The notes under the pieces are model-generated. The model searched no databases. It was not told the DNA's origin and was given only the letters and a program-made list of their open reading frames with translations. A stretch of DNA of 64,000 nt from Legionella rowbothamii. GTDB taxonomy: Bacteria; Pseudomonadota; Gammaproteobacteria; Legionellales; Legionellaceae. Both the position numbers and the translations under genes were made by a program. Location of the stretch: NCBI RefSeq assembly GCF_900639985.1, contig NZ_CAAAIM010000010.1, forward strand, positions 1 through 64,000. The letters run 5' to 3'. Positions 20,769-29,355 of this stretch are shown piece after piece. Position 1 is the first letter of the stretch, and each line of letters starts with the position of its first letter.

Positions 20769-20808
20769 TTGACAAAGCACGGTATTTAGCTATATTAATA
20801 GTTAAATA
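20769..20808 (+). promoter_or_regulatory. Promoter and ArsR-type operator for arsR-cadA
   Basis: TTGACA (20769-20774) and TATATT (20791-20796) are 16 bp apart. An inverted repeat covers the -10 region: TATTTAGCTAT (20783-20793) against ATAGTTAAATA (20798-20808), one mismatch. SmtB/ArsR repressors bind such AT-rich dyads over promoters and leave when metal binds. The site lies 24 bases before the regulator gene, so autoregulation is likely. Confidence 0.75.
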
Positions 20809-20831
20809 CTTGTTTAATTGTTTAAGTCATT

Positions 20832-21128
20832 ATGCTAACACACGATCAAATGATAACGCTAAGCGATATTTTACATTTAATGGGTGAACCTAATCGCTTA
20901 AGACTTTTGGTGACTTGTTTGGAAGGTGCTAAGTCTGTTTCTGAACTGGCACAACAATTACAATTATCGGTACCACTAACCAGTCATCATTTGAGTTTAC
21001 TTCGTTCGGCTCGACTGCTCGTTGCTAACCGAGAAGGCAAACACATTTATTACAGTATTTATGATGCGCATGTACGCTGTATTTTAGATGACATGCTAAA
21101 GCACTTTACCGAAGAGACGGACAGTTAA
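20832..21128 (+). CDS. ArsR/SmtB-family metal-responsive repressor
   Basis: A 98-residue winged-helix repressor. The recognition region is SVSELAQQLQLSVPLTSHHLSLLRSARLL, and the wing is REGKHIYYSIYD. The C-terminal helix carries Asp-X-His and a second His 11 residues later (DAHVRCILDDMLKHFTEE), matching the alpha-5 zinc site of CzrA/NmtR-type sensors (Asp84, His86, His97); the fourth ligand position is Glu instead of His. No ELCV-type thiol site is present. It therefore probably senses Zn or Co/Ni and controls the P-type ATPase gene downstream through the dyad over its own promoter. Confidence 0.88.
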   Translation: MLTHDQMITLSDILHLMGEPNRLRLLVTCLEGAKSVSELAQQLQLSVPLTSHHLSLLRSARLLVANREGKHIYYSIYDAHVRCILDDMLKHFTEETDS

Positions 21129-21214
21129 TAGGATTTTTCTAATGGAACACGTCTTTGAGAGCAAGGTGTTGAATATCTTAATTGGTAGAACAAGGCCTAT
21201 TTGGAGTGTTAATT

Positions 21215-23392
21215 ATGACCGCACCTTTAACATTAACGACCTTTTTTGTTGCAGGCCTTGATTGTCCTTCTGAGGAACAATTAATCAGAAAGCAATTACA
21301 AACCATACCTGAAATAAAACAATTAGATTTTAATTTCATCGCGGAAGAAGTAACCGTACACCATTGTTTACCCACTATTGAGCCCATCCAGCAAAAAATT
21401 GAAAGCCTGGGTATGAGCGTTCGTTCTAAAAGTAGCAATGTGTCAGGCCAAAAGGGCAAGCGTTTTGGTATTGATGCGTCTTGGAGTGCCATTGGAATTG
21501 CTGGATTATTTGCACTTTTTTCAGAATTAGCTGCGTATTATTTTGCATCAGAACAATCCATTTGGGTCATTGTTCCTGCCTTATTAGCTATAGCGTTAAG
21601 TGGTCCTGCAACCATTAAAAAAGGGTGGATTGCTTTACGCACGAAAGCGCTGAACATTAACAGCTTAATGTTAATTGCCATAACGGGTGCTGCCTTTATT
21701 GGTGCATGGCCAGAAGCTGCAATGGTGACCGTTTTATTTGCACTTGCTGAGCGTATTGAGCGTTATTCCTTAGATAAGGCACGTCAGGCGATTCGAAGTT
21801 TAATGGAAATTGCCCCAGAGGTCGCTCTGGTTAAAGGGGACAATGGTCAATGGCACACACTACTTGTTACAGAAGTACAACCTGGTGCCGTATTTAGAGT
21901 GAAACCCGGTGAGCGTATTCCTCTCGATGGTCATTTGATTTCAGGTCAAAGTACGGTGAATCAAGCGCCTATTACTGGAGAATCAATGCCGGTGAGTAAA
22001 CGAGTAGGGGATAGTGTTTTTGCCGGAACACTCAATGAACATGGTTCGTTTGAAGTCAAAGTGAGTAATGCTTCAGGGGATACCCTACTCGCAAAAATTG
22101 GCAAAGCGATTGAACAAGCACAAAGTGAGCGTGCGCCAACTCAGCGATTTGTCGATCAATTTGCGAGGTATTATACCCCAATAATGGTACTCATTGCCGT
22201 TCTAATCGCCCTTATCCCACCCTTGGTATTTGGTTATCCTTTTTATGATTGGATCTATAAAGCATTAACCTTACTGGTTATTGCGTGCCCTTGTGCCTTA
22301 GTTATCTCGACACCTGTTACAGTGGTAAGTGGTTTAGCCGCTGCAGCTAAGAGCGGGATACTTATCAAAGGGGGAACTTATTTAGAGAATGGATATCGCT
22401 TAAAATTAATTGCCCTGGATAAAACAGGCACATTAACCGAAGGTAAACCGGTAGTTACTGATTTTATTGCTTATGATAAAAACCATACAAAGAACGAGTT
22501 ATTACTATTGGCAGCAAGCCTCGATTCTCACTCCGAACATCCCGTGGCACACGCATTGGTGGCCTATTGGCATCAAGAGCAGCCTGATGAAGTGATGCTA
22601 TCCATAGATCAATTTAGCGCATTGCCAGGTCGAGGTGTTAAAGGCCTCGTTGACCAAGAACTCTATTATGTAGGGAATCATCAATTAGCTGAAGACAATG
22701 AAGTATGTAGTTTAGGAGTCGAACAAGCGCTCGAACGATTGGAAGAAGAAGGGAAAACAACCGTGATCTTAAGCAATAAGACTCAGGTTTTAGCGATTTT
22801 TGCTGTAGCAGATACACTTCGTCCCACCAGTAAAAAGGCTATTGAAGCCTTGCATCAACAAGGCATAAAAACTGCGATGCTCACCGGAGATAATGCCATT
22901 ACCGCTCGTGCTATTGCAACGCTTGTAGGAATTGATGAAGTACAAGCGAATGTATTACCTACAGACAAAATGAAGGCTATTGGTCTTCTTCTGAAGGAAT
23001 ATAAAGCAGTAGGGATGGTCGGTGATGGAATTAATGATGCCCCAGCCTTGGCTGCAGCTACTATAAGTTTTGCTATGGGAAAAGGCACTGATACTGCTTT
23101 AGAAACAGCCGATGTCGCTTTAATGAATGATAATCTGGCGATGCTGCCTTTATACATTCACTTAAGTCGTAAAACGTCTCGTATTCTACAGCAAAACATC
23201 AGCCTATCCCTGATTATTAAATTGGTGTTCTTTATTTTAGCTCTTAGTGGATTAGCTACCTTGTGGATGGCTGTATTTGCTGATATGGGTGCTAGTTTAA
23301 TTGTGGTGGCAAATGGTTTACGATTGCTGAACGCTCATAAAAGCTATATGAAAAAGACTCATTTAGCCGAAAGTGACACGTTAATTAAGTAA
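21215..23392 (+). CDS. cadA: Heavy-metal P1B-type ATPase (CadA/ZntA-like)
   Basis: A 725-residue ATP-driven exporter of soft divalent metals (Zn, Cd, Pb or Co). The N-terminal HMA-like domain has GLDCPSEEQ (Cys17) in place of the usual GMxCxxC, so it lacks the second cysteine. The membrane metal site is CPC (358-360), the phosphorylated residue is D402 in DKTGTLTEG, the HP motif is in SEHPVAHAL, and the hinge is GDGINDAPAL. I start at the ATG at 21215 with GGAG eight bases upstream; the frame runs back to a TTG at 21182. It lies 86 bases after the ArsR gene, in the same transcript by all appearances. Confidence 0.92.
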   Translation: MTAPLTLTTFFVAGLDCPSEEQLIRKQLQTIPEIKQLDFNFIAEEVTVHHCLPTIEPIQQKIESLGMSVRSKSSNVSGQKGKRFGIDASWSAIGIAGLFALFSELAAYYFASEQSIWVIVPALLAIALSGPATIKKGWIALRTKALNINSLMLIAITGAAFIGAWPEAAMVTVLFALAERIERYSLDKARQAIRSLMEIAPEVALVKGDNGQWHTLLVTEVQPGAVFRVKPGERIPLDGHLISGQSTVNQAPITGESMPVSKRVGDSVFAGTLNEHGSFEVKVSNASGDTLLAKIGKAIEQAQSERAPTQRFVDQFARYYTPIMVLIAVLIALIPPLVFGYPFYDWIYKALTLLVIACPCALVISTPVTVVSGLAAAAKSGILIKGGTYLENGYRLKLIALDKTGTLTEGKPVVTDFIAYDKNHTKNELLLLAASLDSHSEHPVAHALVAYWHQEQPDEVMLSIDQFSALPGRGVKGLVDQELYYVGNHQLAEDNEVCSLGVEQALERLEEEGKTTVILSNKTQVLAIFAVADTLRPTSKKAIEALHQQGIKTAMLTGDNAITARAIATLVGIDEVQANVLPTDKMKAIGLLLKEYKAVGMVGDGINDAPALAAATISFAMGKGTDTALETADVALMNDNLAMLPLYIHLSRKTSRILQQNISLSLIIKLVFFILALSGLATLWMAVFADMGASLIVVANGLRLLNAHKSYMKKTHLAESDTLIK

Positions 23393-23439
23393 TTAAAGGG
23401 CGTAAATAGTACGCTTGTTACATGAGTTAGGAGGTCGTT

Positions 23440-23769
23440 ATGTTGCAGTATAAAGGCTACATTGGACATGTGGTATTTGACGATCTCAATGAATTGTTTT
23501 TTGGAGAAATAATTAATACGCAAGCGGTAATTACTTTTCAGGCAACTATGGCTCACCATTTAAAAAAAGCCTTTATGGAAGCGATTGATCATTATCTAAA
23601 AAGTTGTGAGAAACAATTTAAAGAGCCTGAAGTACCTTTATTAGGACAATTGACACTCACTATTTCGCCCGAGCTTCATCGAGATGTATTCATGGCGGCA
23701 AAAAATTCAGGAGTGAGTTTGAATGTTTGGATTTGTAGTGCTTTAAGGCATGCAGTGTGTAGGCATTAA
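23440..23769 (+). CDS. HicB-family protein without HicA
   Basis: A 109-residue protein. The N-terminal half is the HicB fold (YKGYIGHVVFDDLNELFFGEI, degraded-RNase-H-like). The C-terminal half is a ribbon-helix-helix DNA-binding unit (LTLTISPELHRDVFMAAKNSGVSLN). A perfect AGGAGG-type ribosome site (TAGGAGGTCGTTATG) precedes it. HicB normally neutralises the HicA mRNA interferase encoded next to it; no HicA-like ORF is present on either side. It may be a solitary regulator or an anti-addiction gene. Confidence 0.82.
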   Translation: MLQYKGYIGHVVFDDLNELFFGEIINTQAVITFQATMAHHLKKAFMEAIDHYLKSCEKQFKEPEVPLLGQLTLTISPELHRDVFMAAKNSGVSLNVWICSALRHAVCRH

Positions 23770-23823
23770 AAATAAGAAATAAGGGAGTGTTAACAAAAGA
23801 GGCTATATATTGAGAGGTAGTAT

Positions 23824-24201
23824 ATGAATAGCAAATTGCATTTCTTAGTAACCGAACCCTCTCTTGGCGCACGGATTATTATACGCGCTCAAATAACTCA
23901 ATTGGGGCATTGTGTCGATATGGCCTTGGATGTTGAATCCACCTTAGTTTTGGTGGAATTAAAAACCTATCATGTCATTTTGATTGATGCTGAGCTTAAT
24001 AAAGAATGCGATTGTTTTGAACTGACTGATCTTATCCGGGAACAATCAATTTTTAATAAACTGACCCCCATTATATTACTGAGTACATCACCTCATAAAA
24101 TTTTAAAAAACAGTCTTTACCCTTGCTTTGCAAAGCCTATGAACATTAACGATGTCACCAAGATAATTAATTATTTGGAGGAATATAATAAAAATAAATG
24201 A
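23824..24201 (+). CDS. Receiver-domain protein, divergent
   Basis: A 125-residue lone receiver-like domain. The strand pattern fits CheY: FLVTEPS, VILIDAELN (with the expected phospho-acceptor aspartate), IILLSTS and CFAKPM with the conserved Lys-Pro. The acidic pair at the end of strand 1 is replaced by Thr-Glu, so magnesium binding may be weakened. There is no output domain and no nearby kinase. It may act as a phosphate sink or a protein-interaction module. GAGAGG precedes the ATG. Confidence 0.7.
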   Translation: MNSKLHFLVTEPSLGARIIIRAQITQLGHCVDMALDVESTLVLVELKTYHVILIDAELNKECDCFELTDLIREQSIFNKLTPIILLSTSPHKILKNSLYPCFAKPMNINDVTKIINYLEEYNKNK

Positions 24202-24305
24202 TGTAGTGTTGGGGTTGGGACATATTATCCTCAAATAGAAGAGGAATACATTCTAATATTCAGTATGTTATGCTTAATAGGTATCGATTCAAAAGGAAAT
24301 AAAAA

Positions 24306-24470
24306 ATGACTATGGGATTTAAAAAAATTATTGTTTTGATAGGGGTATTCTTATTAGGTTGCAGTTTAATGTCCTGTGCAAAAAACAATCCTGACCCAGC
24401 CCATCCTGAGGAGGGATATCAAGGAGGGTTTGGTGGTGATGGTGGACATCTGCATGAACCTAAAGAATAG
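24306..24470 (+). CDS. Small Gly/His-rich lipoprotein
   Basis: A 54-residue lipoprotein with the lipobox LLGC (Cys19). The mature part is 36 residues ending in a Gly/His/Glu-rich tail (GGFGGDGGHLHEPKE). It is placed in the metal-efflux island just before a CDF exporter, so binding of metal at the outer or inner membrane surface is conceivable. A second, two-helix membrane ORF follows 27 bases later. The upstream AGGAAATAAAAA gives a ribosome site. Confidence 0.6.
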   Translation: MTMGFKKIIVLIGVFLLGCSLMSCAKNNPDPAHPEEGYQGGFGGDGGHLHEPKE

Positions 24471-24497
24471 CTCAGGTGTTTAATCAGTCTAGGAAAG

Positions 24498-24674
24498 ATG
24501 ATGGAACTTACTCCATGGTTTTTAGTCGCTCTGTCAGCCGCAGTCATTGTGTTATGCGGGCTTTCTCTTTTCATTTTTAAAAAAAGAAAAAGCCGGCATT
24601 TCATTATTGTTCTCTTTATTTTTCTAATGTTTGCAGCCATTTTTTTACATGGGGTTTCATTTAGAATGTTATAA
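24498..24674 (+). CDS. Small two-helix membrane protein
   Basis: A 58-residue ORF with two hydrophobic segments (about 7-27 and 35-50) separated by a very basic turn (KKRKSRH). Two ATGs are adjacent; AGGA lies three and six bases upstream, so the second is slightly better placed. It sits between the small lipoprotein and the CDF exporter in the same direction. No family is recognised. Confidence 0.5.
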   Translation: MMELTPWFLVALSAAVIVLCGLSLFIFKKRKSRHFIIVLFIFLMFAAIFLHGVSFRML

Positions 24675-24722
24675 AGGGTGTGCCAAGTGCCTTTAAGTGC
24701 TAATTGTTAGATGCATCGGGAG

Positions 24723-24737
24723 TGATGTGACACATCA
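24723..24737. promoter_or_regulatory. Perfect 15-bp palindrome before the CDF exporter
   Basis: TGATGTG-A-CACATCA is a perfect dyad ending 16 bases before the exporter start, a natural place for a regulator to block transcription or translation. A copy with one mismatch lies at 11125-11139 in another cargo intergenic region, which suggests a shared DNA-binding protein. Confidence 0.5.
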
Positions 24738-24753
24738 TTGTTAGGAAGACATT

Positions 24754-25662
24754 ATGAACAAAAAGATTAAACCCAATGTTCAAGGAGTTTCGAGAGAACA
24801 ATCACTTTGGTGGGCGCTTTCATTAACAGGTGGTTTTTTGATTGCTGAGGTAATCGGCGGTATTTTAACCGGCAGCCTTGCATTAATCTCCGATGCTGCG
24901 CATATGTTAACCGATGTTACTGCGTTAATTATTGCACTAATTGCTATCCGTGTAAGTAAACGACCGGCTGATGCACGCCGTACCTTTGGTTACTATCGAT
25001 TTGAAATTCTAGCTGCTGCATTTAATGCCGCTCTTCTTTTTGTAGTAGCGCTTTATATTATATATGAGGCATATCAACGGTTAAAACAACCTCCTGAAAT
25101 TTATTCCACCGGTATGTTAATTATTGCCAGTCTCGGTCTGCTTATTAATTTAGCATCTATGTATTTATTATCCCGTGACAAAGATAAAAATTTAAATTTA
25201 AAAAGTGCTTATCTTGAGGTCTGGAGTGATATGTTAGGCTCTGTAGGGGTGATTATTGCAGCGCTTTTAATTCGCTTCACAGATTGGAGCTGGGTGGACT
25301 CAGCTATCGCAGTTTTAATTGGATTGTGGGTATTGCCCCGCACGTGGATACTTTTAAAAGAGACTATAAACATCCTTTTAGAAGGCGTACCCGCAGGAAT
25401 TGATTTTAACCAAATTAAGTCTCGAATAATGTCTATAAAAGGTATTTTAGACGTACATGATTTACATATTTGGGCTATTACTTCCGATAAGATTAGCTTA
25501 ACAGCTCACCTTGTCATTGATTCTCGTTTTAAGGAAGAACTGGTCAGGGATGAAGTTCAGTTATTATTATTAAACCAATTTAAAATTTCCCATACTACCT
25601 TGCAAATAGAATGCAAAAAGACACTTTATCTATGCCGTAGGGTTAATAATGTTGACTATTAA
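24754..25662 (+). CDS. czcD: CDF-family cation diffusion facilitator (CzcD-like)
   Basis: A 302-residue inner-membrane metal/proton antiporter exporting Zn, Co or Cd to the periplasm. There are six membrane segments. The TM2 metal site is SDAAHMLTD (His and Asp four apart). The TM5 region is YLEVWSDMLGS, which supplies the Asp of the second pair but has Glu where other members have His. The cytoplasmic domain has HDLHIW and a C-terminal beta strand ending in IECKK. It is full length. It complements the RND and P-ATPase systems by clearing the cytosol, as in Czc islands. Confidence 0.93.
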   Translation: MNKKIKPNVQGVSREQSLWWALSLTGGFLIAEVIGGILTGSLALISDAAHMLTDVTALIIALIAIRVSKRPADARRTFGYYRFEILAAAFNAALLFVVALYIIYEAYQRLKQPPEIYSTGMLIIASLGLLINLASMYLLSRDKDKNLNLKSAYLEVWSDMLGSVGVIIAALLIRFTDWSWVDSAIAVLIGLWVLPRTWILLKETINILLEGVPAGIDFNQIKSRIMSIKGILDVHDLHIWAITSDKISLTAHLVIDSRFKEELVRDEVQLLLLNQFKISHTTLQIECKKTLYLCRRVNNVDY

Positions 25663-25892
25663 ATGGCTATTAGAAGTGTAACGGAATCATAAACACAATA
25701 TAGGGAGACTATTTAATTAATCCAATAAAGATTTAAATTTTCTTAGCCGCTTTATAGCCCATAATAACAAGAAACTAAATGTTTATGGATTTAGTGGTTA
25801 TGAAAGAATTTATGGTGTTAGAATCAATAATTACTATTGAGATGACCCATAATTTATTCATCCATTAGAGCACATGGAATGGACTGTATCAC

Positions 25893-26412
25893 ATGAAACA
25901 ACATTGCCCTATTCGATGGGTTATTCTAATAAATCTTTGTGACCATAAATTTTCCTTCCTTGGCCATAAACAAGGAAAAAAAGCTTACTTTATCTGAAGC
26001 AGAATCGTTAGCTCTTGCTACTTCGCCTGAATTACACCGCTTTCAAGCAGCGAGTGCGGCATTACAACAACAAGCTATTGCTGAGGGTCAATTAACTGAT
26101 CCGCAATTGGTCGTTGGAGTTGCTAATGTGCCGACTGATTCTTTTAGTTTTACCCAAGACGAAATGACGATGGAGCAAGTAGGATTGCAACAAACGTTTG
26201 CTCGTGGTCGTTCCTTATCCATGAAATCAAAACAAAGCCGGGCGCTAGCACTTGCGGAGCATAGAAAAGCGCACGAAAAAGCCTTAACGTTAATTCGCAA
26301 TGTACGAGAAACTTGGTTAGAACTTTATTACTGGACCGAAGCGCTGCGCATTTTACAAGCCAATCGTTTATTGTATAAAAATTTATTTAAAGTGACCACA
26401 GCAATAAAATAA
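25893..26412 (+). pseudogene. Decayed TolC/CzcC-family outer-membrane factor
   Basis: A remnant of a second efflux channel. In-frame from 25939 (GTG), 157 residues match the start of the OEP domain (LTLSEAESLALATSPELHRFQAAS) but stop after about one third of the usual 415. The missing signal peptide is probably the peptide starting at the ATG at 25893 (MKQHCPIRWVILINLC), which is in a different frame, so a frameshift separates it from the mature part. The matching adaptor and pump genes are absent; the next gene is on the other strand. It looks like debris of a Cus/Czc operon lost by deletion. Confidence 0.75.
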
Positions 26413-26487
26413 TGACTGCGCCTAACAAACCAGATAGAAAGTGAGCCTCTACATCAATTCAAGCCCAAAATTTACATTGAAATATAC

Positions 26488-27546
26488 TTATTTATGATCA
26501 TGCCGATGATGAACATCCGGATAATGAGGATGTGAATGCTTTATCATTTTATGATAGTGATGATGAGTATGTGGCTCCTTTCCATCCCATGGAAAATCAT
26601 GGGTATGCTGGTGGTATTCATCATGAATATGGCTATGGCTGTGCTCAAGTAATTCGTGAGCATGTTCATGCTCATGATGTTCGGTGAGATGCAGCCAGAC
26701 CCCAATCCCCATTAGTCCAGATGCAATCCAAAATGATAGAGAAGTTGTTTCATGAAAAAATAAAATCGCAATTGCGGCACCAATGAAAGGTGCTGTTGAA
26801 AAATACGCGCCTGTTCTCGCTGTTCCTAAGCCACGTAAAGCGAGAACAAATAAAACAAGGCTTGCACCATAACCAATAAAGCCAACTAATAACGCATATC
26901 CTGTTGTTAACCACGGAGGAAATGCTAATCCAAAGCAAAGAGCAAGACTTATACTAACTATGCCTGAAACAAGGCCTTTGCTTCCTGCAATGAAAAAAGG
27001 GTCACCAGTGGACACTTTGCGAGTTAAATTATTGTCAATAGCCCAACATAGACAAGCACCCGCGATGGCAATTAGACCAAGTAGATTTTGACCCCTTGTT
27101 TGACCTTGAGGCCATGACAATAAGATGCCTCCTGCAACAATCAATAACATACCAAACACAATTCGATGCGCCGTATTTTCTTTAAAAACAACCCATGCTA
27201 ATAAGGCAGTGAGTACTGCTTCAAGATTTAGCAATAAGGATGTTGTTGCAGCACTTGTTTGTTGCAAGCCGAACATTAATAGTATAGGCCCTAAAATTCC
27301 GCCAAAACCAATAGCACCAAAGAGCCACGTCCAATCGCTTTTTACTAATCCCGAATGCTGCCAACCGCGGTCTTTAATTAAGCGAATTAAAATTAATCCT
27401 ATCCCACTACCAGAATACAACAATCCAGCAAGTAGCAAAGGAGATATTTGCCCAACAAGGTGTTTGGCAAAAGGCGTGCTGCCACCAAAAAATACTGCGG
27501 CACTAAACGCGGCAAATGTTGGAGAAATGGTTCGTAAGTGCAACAT
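26488..27546 (-). CDS. DMT-superfamily (EamA) transporter with His-rich tail
   Basis: A 352-residue inner-membrane transporter of the EamA/RhaT type: two repeats of five membrane segments (about 1-290). The last 60 residues are unusual: 24 are histidines, alternating with acidic residues (EHHEHEHAHELLEHSHSH), and should lie in the cytosol or periplasm as a metal-binding appendage. Such tails are known in nickel, zinc and cobalt transporters, which fits the surrounding metal genes. Substrate unknown; metal or metal-chelate export is inference. GGT precedes the ATG seven bases away. It is transcribed against the efflux genes. Confidence 0.85.
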   Translation of the reverse strand: MLHLRTISPTFAAFSAAVFFGGSTPFAKHLVGQISPLLLAGLLYSGSGIGLILIRLIKDRGWQHSGLVKSDWTWLFGAIGFGGILGPILLMFGLQQTSAATTSLLLNLEAVLTALLAWVVFKENTAHRIVFGMLLIVAGGILLSWPQGQTRGQNLLGLIAIAGACLCWAIDNNLTRKVSTGDPFFIAGSKGLVSGIVSISLALCFGLAFPPWLTTGYALLVGFIGYGASLVLFVLALRGLGTARTGAYFSTAPFIGAAIAILFFHETTSLSFWIASGLMGIGVWLHLTEHHEHEHAHELLEHSHSHIHDEYHQHTHDFPWDGKEPHTHHHYHKMIKHSHPHYPDVHHRHDHK

Positions 27547-27647
27547 TTAGATTACCTTTGAAGACCAATATAAAAAAGAAAGAAATGAATATTACCAAGC
27601 TCTTGCAAAATCAACCAGCAGCAAGTAGATCAAATAAGGCTTGACCA

Positions 27648-28025
27648 TTAAGAAAGAAAAAAATGCCATAGCCATTTAGCAATTAGAGCGATGATAATTA
27701 CCCACAAGCACACCATCATTGACGCAACCACCCAGTTTTTTGGTAATAAATCACCTTTATCAATAGCAATCTCTGCAAGCCGATTACAGTCATTCCAAAC
27801 CTCTTGAGGTATTAGTTTAATAGCTAAGTAAATTCCTAAAGGGATAATTATTAAATCATCGAGTAGTCCTAAAATAGGAATGAAATCAATTGGGCTCAAT
27901 GCATAAGCGAGAGTTATAAGTACAACTAATTTAGCTTTCCAATTAACTCTAGGATCGCGTTTAATAAAATATAATATCCAAACATATTTCTTCATGGATA
28001 CAACTACTTTATTTGAATTATTCAT
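27648..28025 (-). CDS. DUF1232 (YkvA-like) membrane protein
   Basis: A 125-residue protein of the YkvA/DUF1232 family. The signature YALSPIDFIPILGLLDDL (about 41-58) is followed by a hydrophobic segment, and a second membrane helix lies at the C-terminus (about 100-122). The family function is unknown. AGGAG lies 12 bases before the first ATG; an internal Met11 start is possible. The preceding fragment on the same strand ends 15 bases upstream. Confidence 0.8.
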   Translation of the reverse strand: MNNSNKVVVSMKKYVWILYFIKRDPRVNWKAKLVVLITLAYALSPIDFIPILGLLDDLIIIPLGIYLAIKLIPQEVWNDCNRLAEIAIDKGDLLPKNWVVASMMVCLWVIIIALIAKWLWHFFLS

Positions 28026-28040
28026 ACAGGTGATAATCTC

Positions 28041-28274
28041 CTAAATAGAGGCCATAGTGCATAGTTGTATGATATACAAAGCAGCAAGGGTAATTAATGA
28101 AATGCCTTTGGCAGATTTTGTTTTAATTAATGAGATAATTTGAGGTGTAAATAGCGTTGCATTTACCAGAAAACATATTGAAAACCTGTAATGGATGATG
28201 CTTCCTGCTATTGACATGATGAACCATAGTGAGTGGCCTTTGATAAAATTATATGTTGTTTCAGGATAAAACAC
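28041..28274 (-). CDS. Truncated PQ-loop/SemiSWEET-like protein
   Basis: A 77-residue ORF whose second half has the PQ-loop pattern of SemiSWEET-type transporters: FLVNATLFTPQIISLIKTKSAKGISL, then a hydrophobic helix. The protein stops right after this helix, where family members have at least one more. The N-terminal 30 residues do not resemble the family. Probably a 3'-truncated remnant, cut where the DUF1232 leader begins; it may be non-functional. Confidence 0.5.
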   Translation of the reverse strand: MFYPETTYNFIKGHSLWFIMSIAGSIIHYRFSICFLVNATLFTPQIISLIKTKSAKGISLITLAALYIIQLCTMASI

Positions 28275-28408
28275 ACATCAGTTTAAGATAAATTACCAAC
28301 CTGTATGATGTAACCATAGTTGTGAGATAATGTTTCGAGCTTCTTCGTTAAGAATGAAAATTGCCTGCACGAAATTGGGAGACTGAGCCTGGACTAAAGT
28401 CCCTGACC

Positions 28409-28609
28409 TCACTCAGGATCATAAAACGAATACATTAAACCAATTAAAACTTGTTTGCCATGGCTGTAGCTGCCAATTGCATTTTTGATAAACTGGTAGT
28501 TTGGTTCTAACTGCCATTTTTTTTGAGTTATATCAAGGGAAGAGGTTTTTATATTAAAAAATTCAGCTCCTACTTTTTTAATCCCTTTTTTCCAGGAAGA
28601 AACAAACAA
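28409..28609 (-). CDS. Short ORF or gene fragment, unknown
   Basis: A 66-codon ORF starting at TTG directly after an in-frame TAG, with no ribosome site, so it looks like the end of a longer gene that has lost its start. The C-terminus (SYSHGKQVLIGLMYSFYDPE) looks like real protein but I do not recognise the family. It lies just downstream of the ORF6N gene on the same strand. Confidence 0.35.
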   Translation of the reverse strand: MFVSSWKKGIKKVGAEFFNIKTSSLDITQKKWQLEPNYQFIKNAIGSYSHGKQVLIGLMYSFYDPE

Positions 28610-28622
28610 CTATTCATTCATA

Positions 28623-29171
28623 TCACTTGTTTTTTTTCTTGACTGAATATTTGAATTTTACAATAGCAAGATTAACTTCTATGCTGGCTTCAGTTTCAGA
28701 TGTGTCGAGATCATCAGGAACCACTAGATCTGAAATTAAATCACCTGTTTTTTGCATGAGCTCTTGGTACTTTGGTGAATTTTGTGGGGTTTGTGGTATT
28801 GCTTTAATAGTGCGTGATATTTCTCTTACCTTGGTAAAAGTTTCAATAATGGCTAAAGTGGTTTCCGTTGCCTTTGGGCTTTTTAATATAGTAGCTAGCA
28901 TATAAAGACCTTTCTCAGTGAAGGCCTTAGGGTTTACTGTTGAATGCTTTAGTCCATTGAACCGGTGGAAATTTTCCACCAGTTCATTTTTTTCACGTTT
29001 ATTTAATTGAATAATATAGTTCTCAGGAAACTTATCCGGGTTGTTTTTGACTGCTTTATTAATATCCCTTGTTTCTACTCCGTATAAAGCGGCGATGTCT
29101 GAATCGAGAATAACGTGAGTGTTTCTGAGATTTATTATTTGTTCTTCTACGTCTAATTGACTGATGTTCAT
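28623..29171 (-). CDS. ORF6N-domain protein
   Basis: A protein of about 182 residues with an N-terminal ORF6N DNA-binding domain (KilA-N related): INLRNTHVILDSDIAALYGVETRDINKAVKNN, followed by FP..YI.QL and an ALTEKGLYML-like helix (AFTEKGLYMLATIL). Such proteins are common on phages and mobile elements and are thought to be regulators or antirepressors. I start at the ATG at 29169-29171; the frame is open for 22 further codons without conserved sequence. The C-terminal 80 residues are charged and helical. The tyrosine recombinase gene diverges from it 185 bases away. Confidence 0.82.
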   Translation of the reverse strand: MNISQLDVEEQIINLRNTHVILDSDIAALYGVETRDINKAVKNNPDKFPENYIIQLNKREKNELVENFHRFNGLKHSTVNPKAFTEKGLYMLATILKSPKATETTLAIIETFTKVREISRTIKAIPQTPQNSPKYQELMQKTGDLISDLVVPDDLDTSETEASIEVNLAIVKFKYSVKKKNK

Positions 29172-29355
29172 TATTAAATCCGGGGTTATAGCCTGATGCG
29201 CTATTATAAGGTGAGCTGACTTTTTATCCCAGAACAATTTAAGAGGGCAGAGGGGTATTTATAGTGTCGGATAGAAATGATAATGTTTGGGATAGATAAC
29301 GTACCTTATCTTTCACAAACAGGGTATAATTGAGAAAAAATTAAAAAGGGAACAT

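Noticed and set aside
20884..20890. GTGAACC half-sites in arsR (also near 16990 in czcB)
   Set aside because: Single half-sites without a partner 11 bp away; expected by chance in 64 kb.
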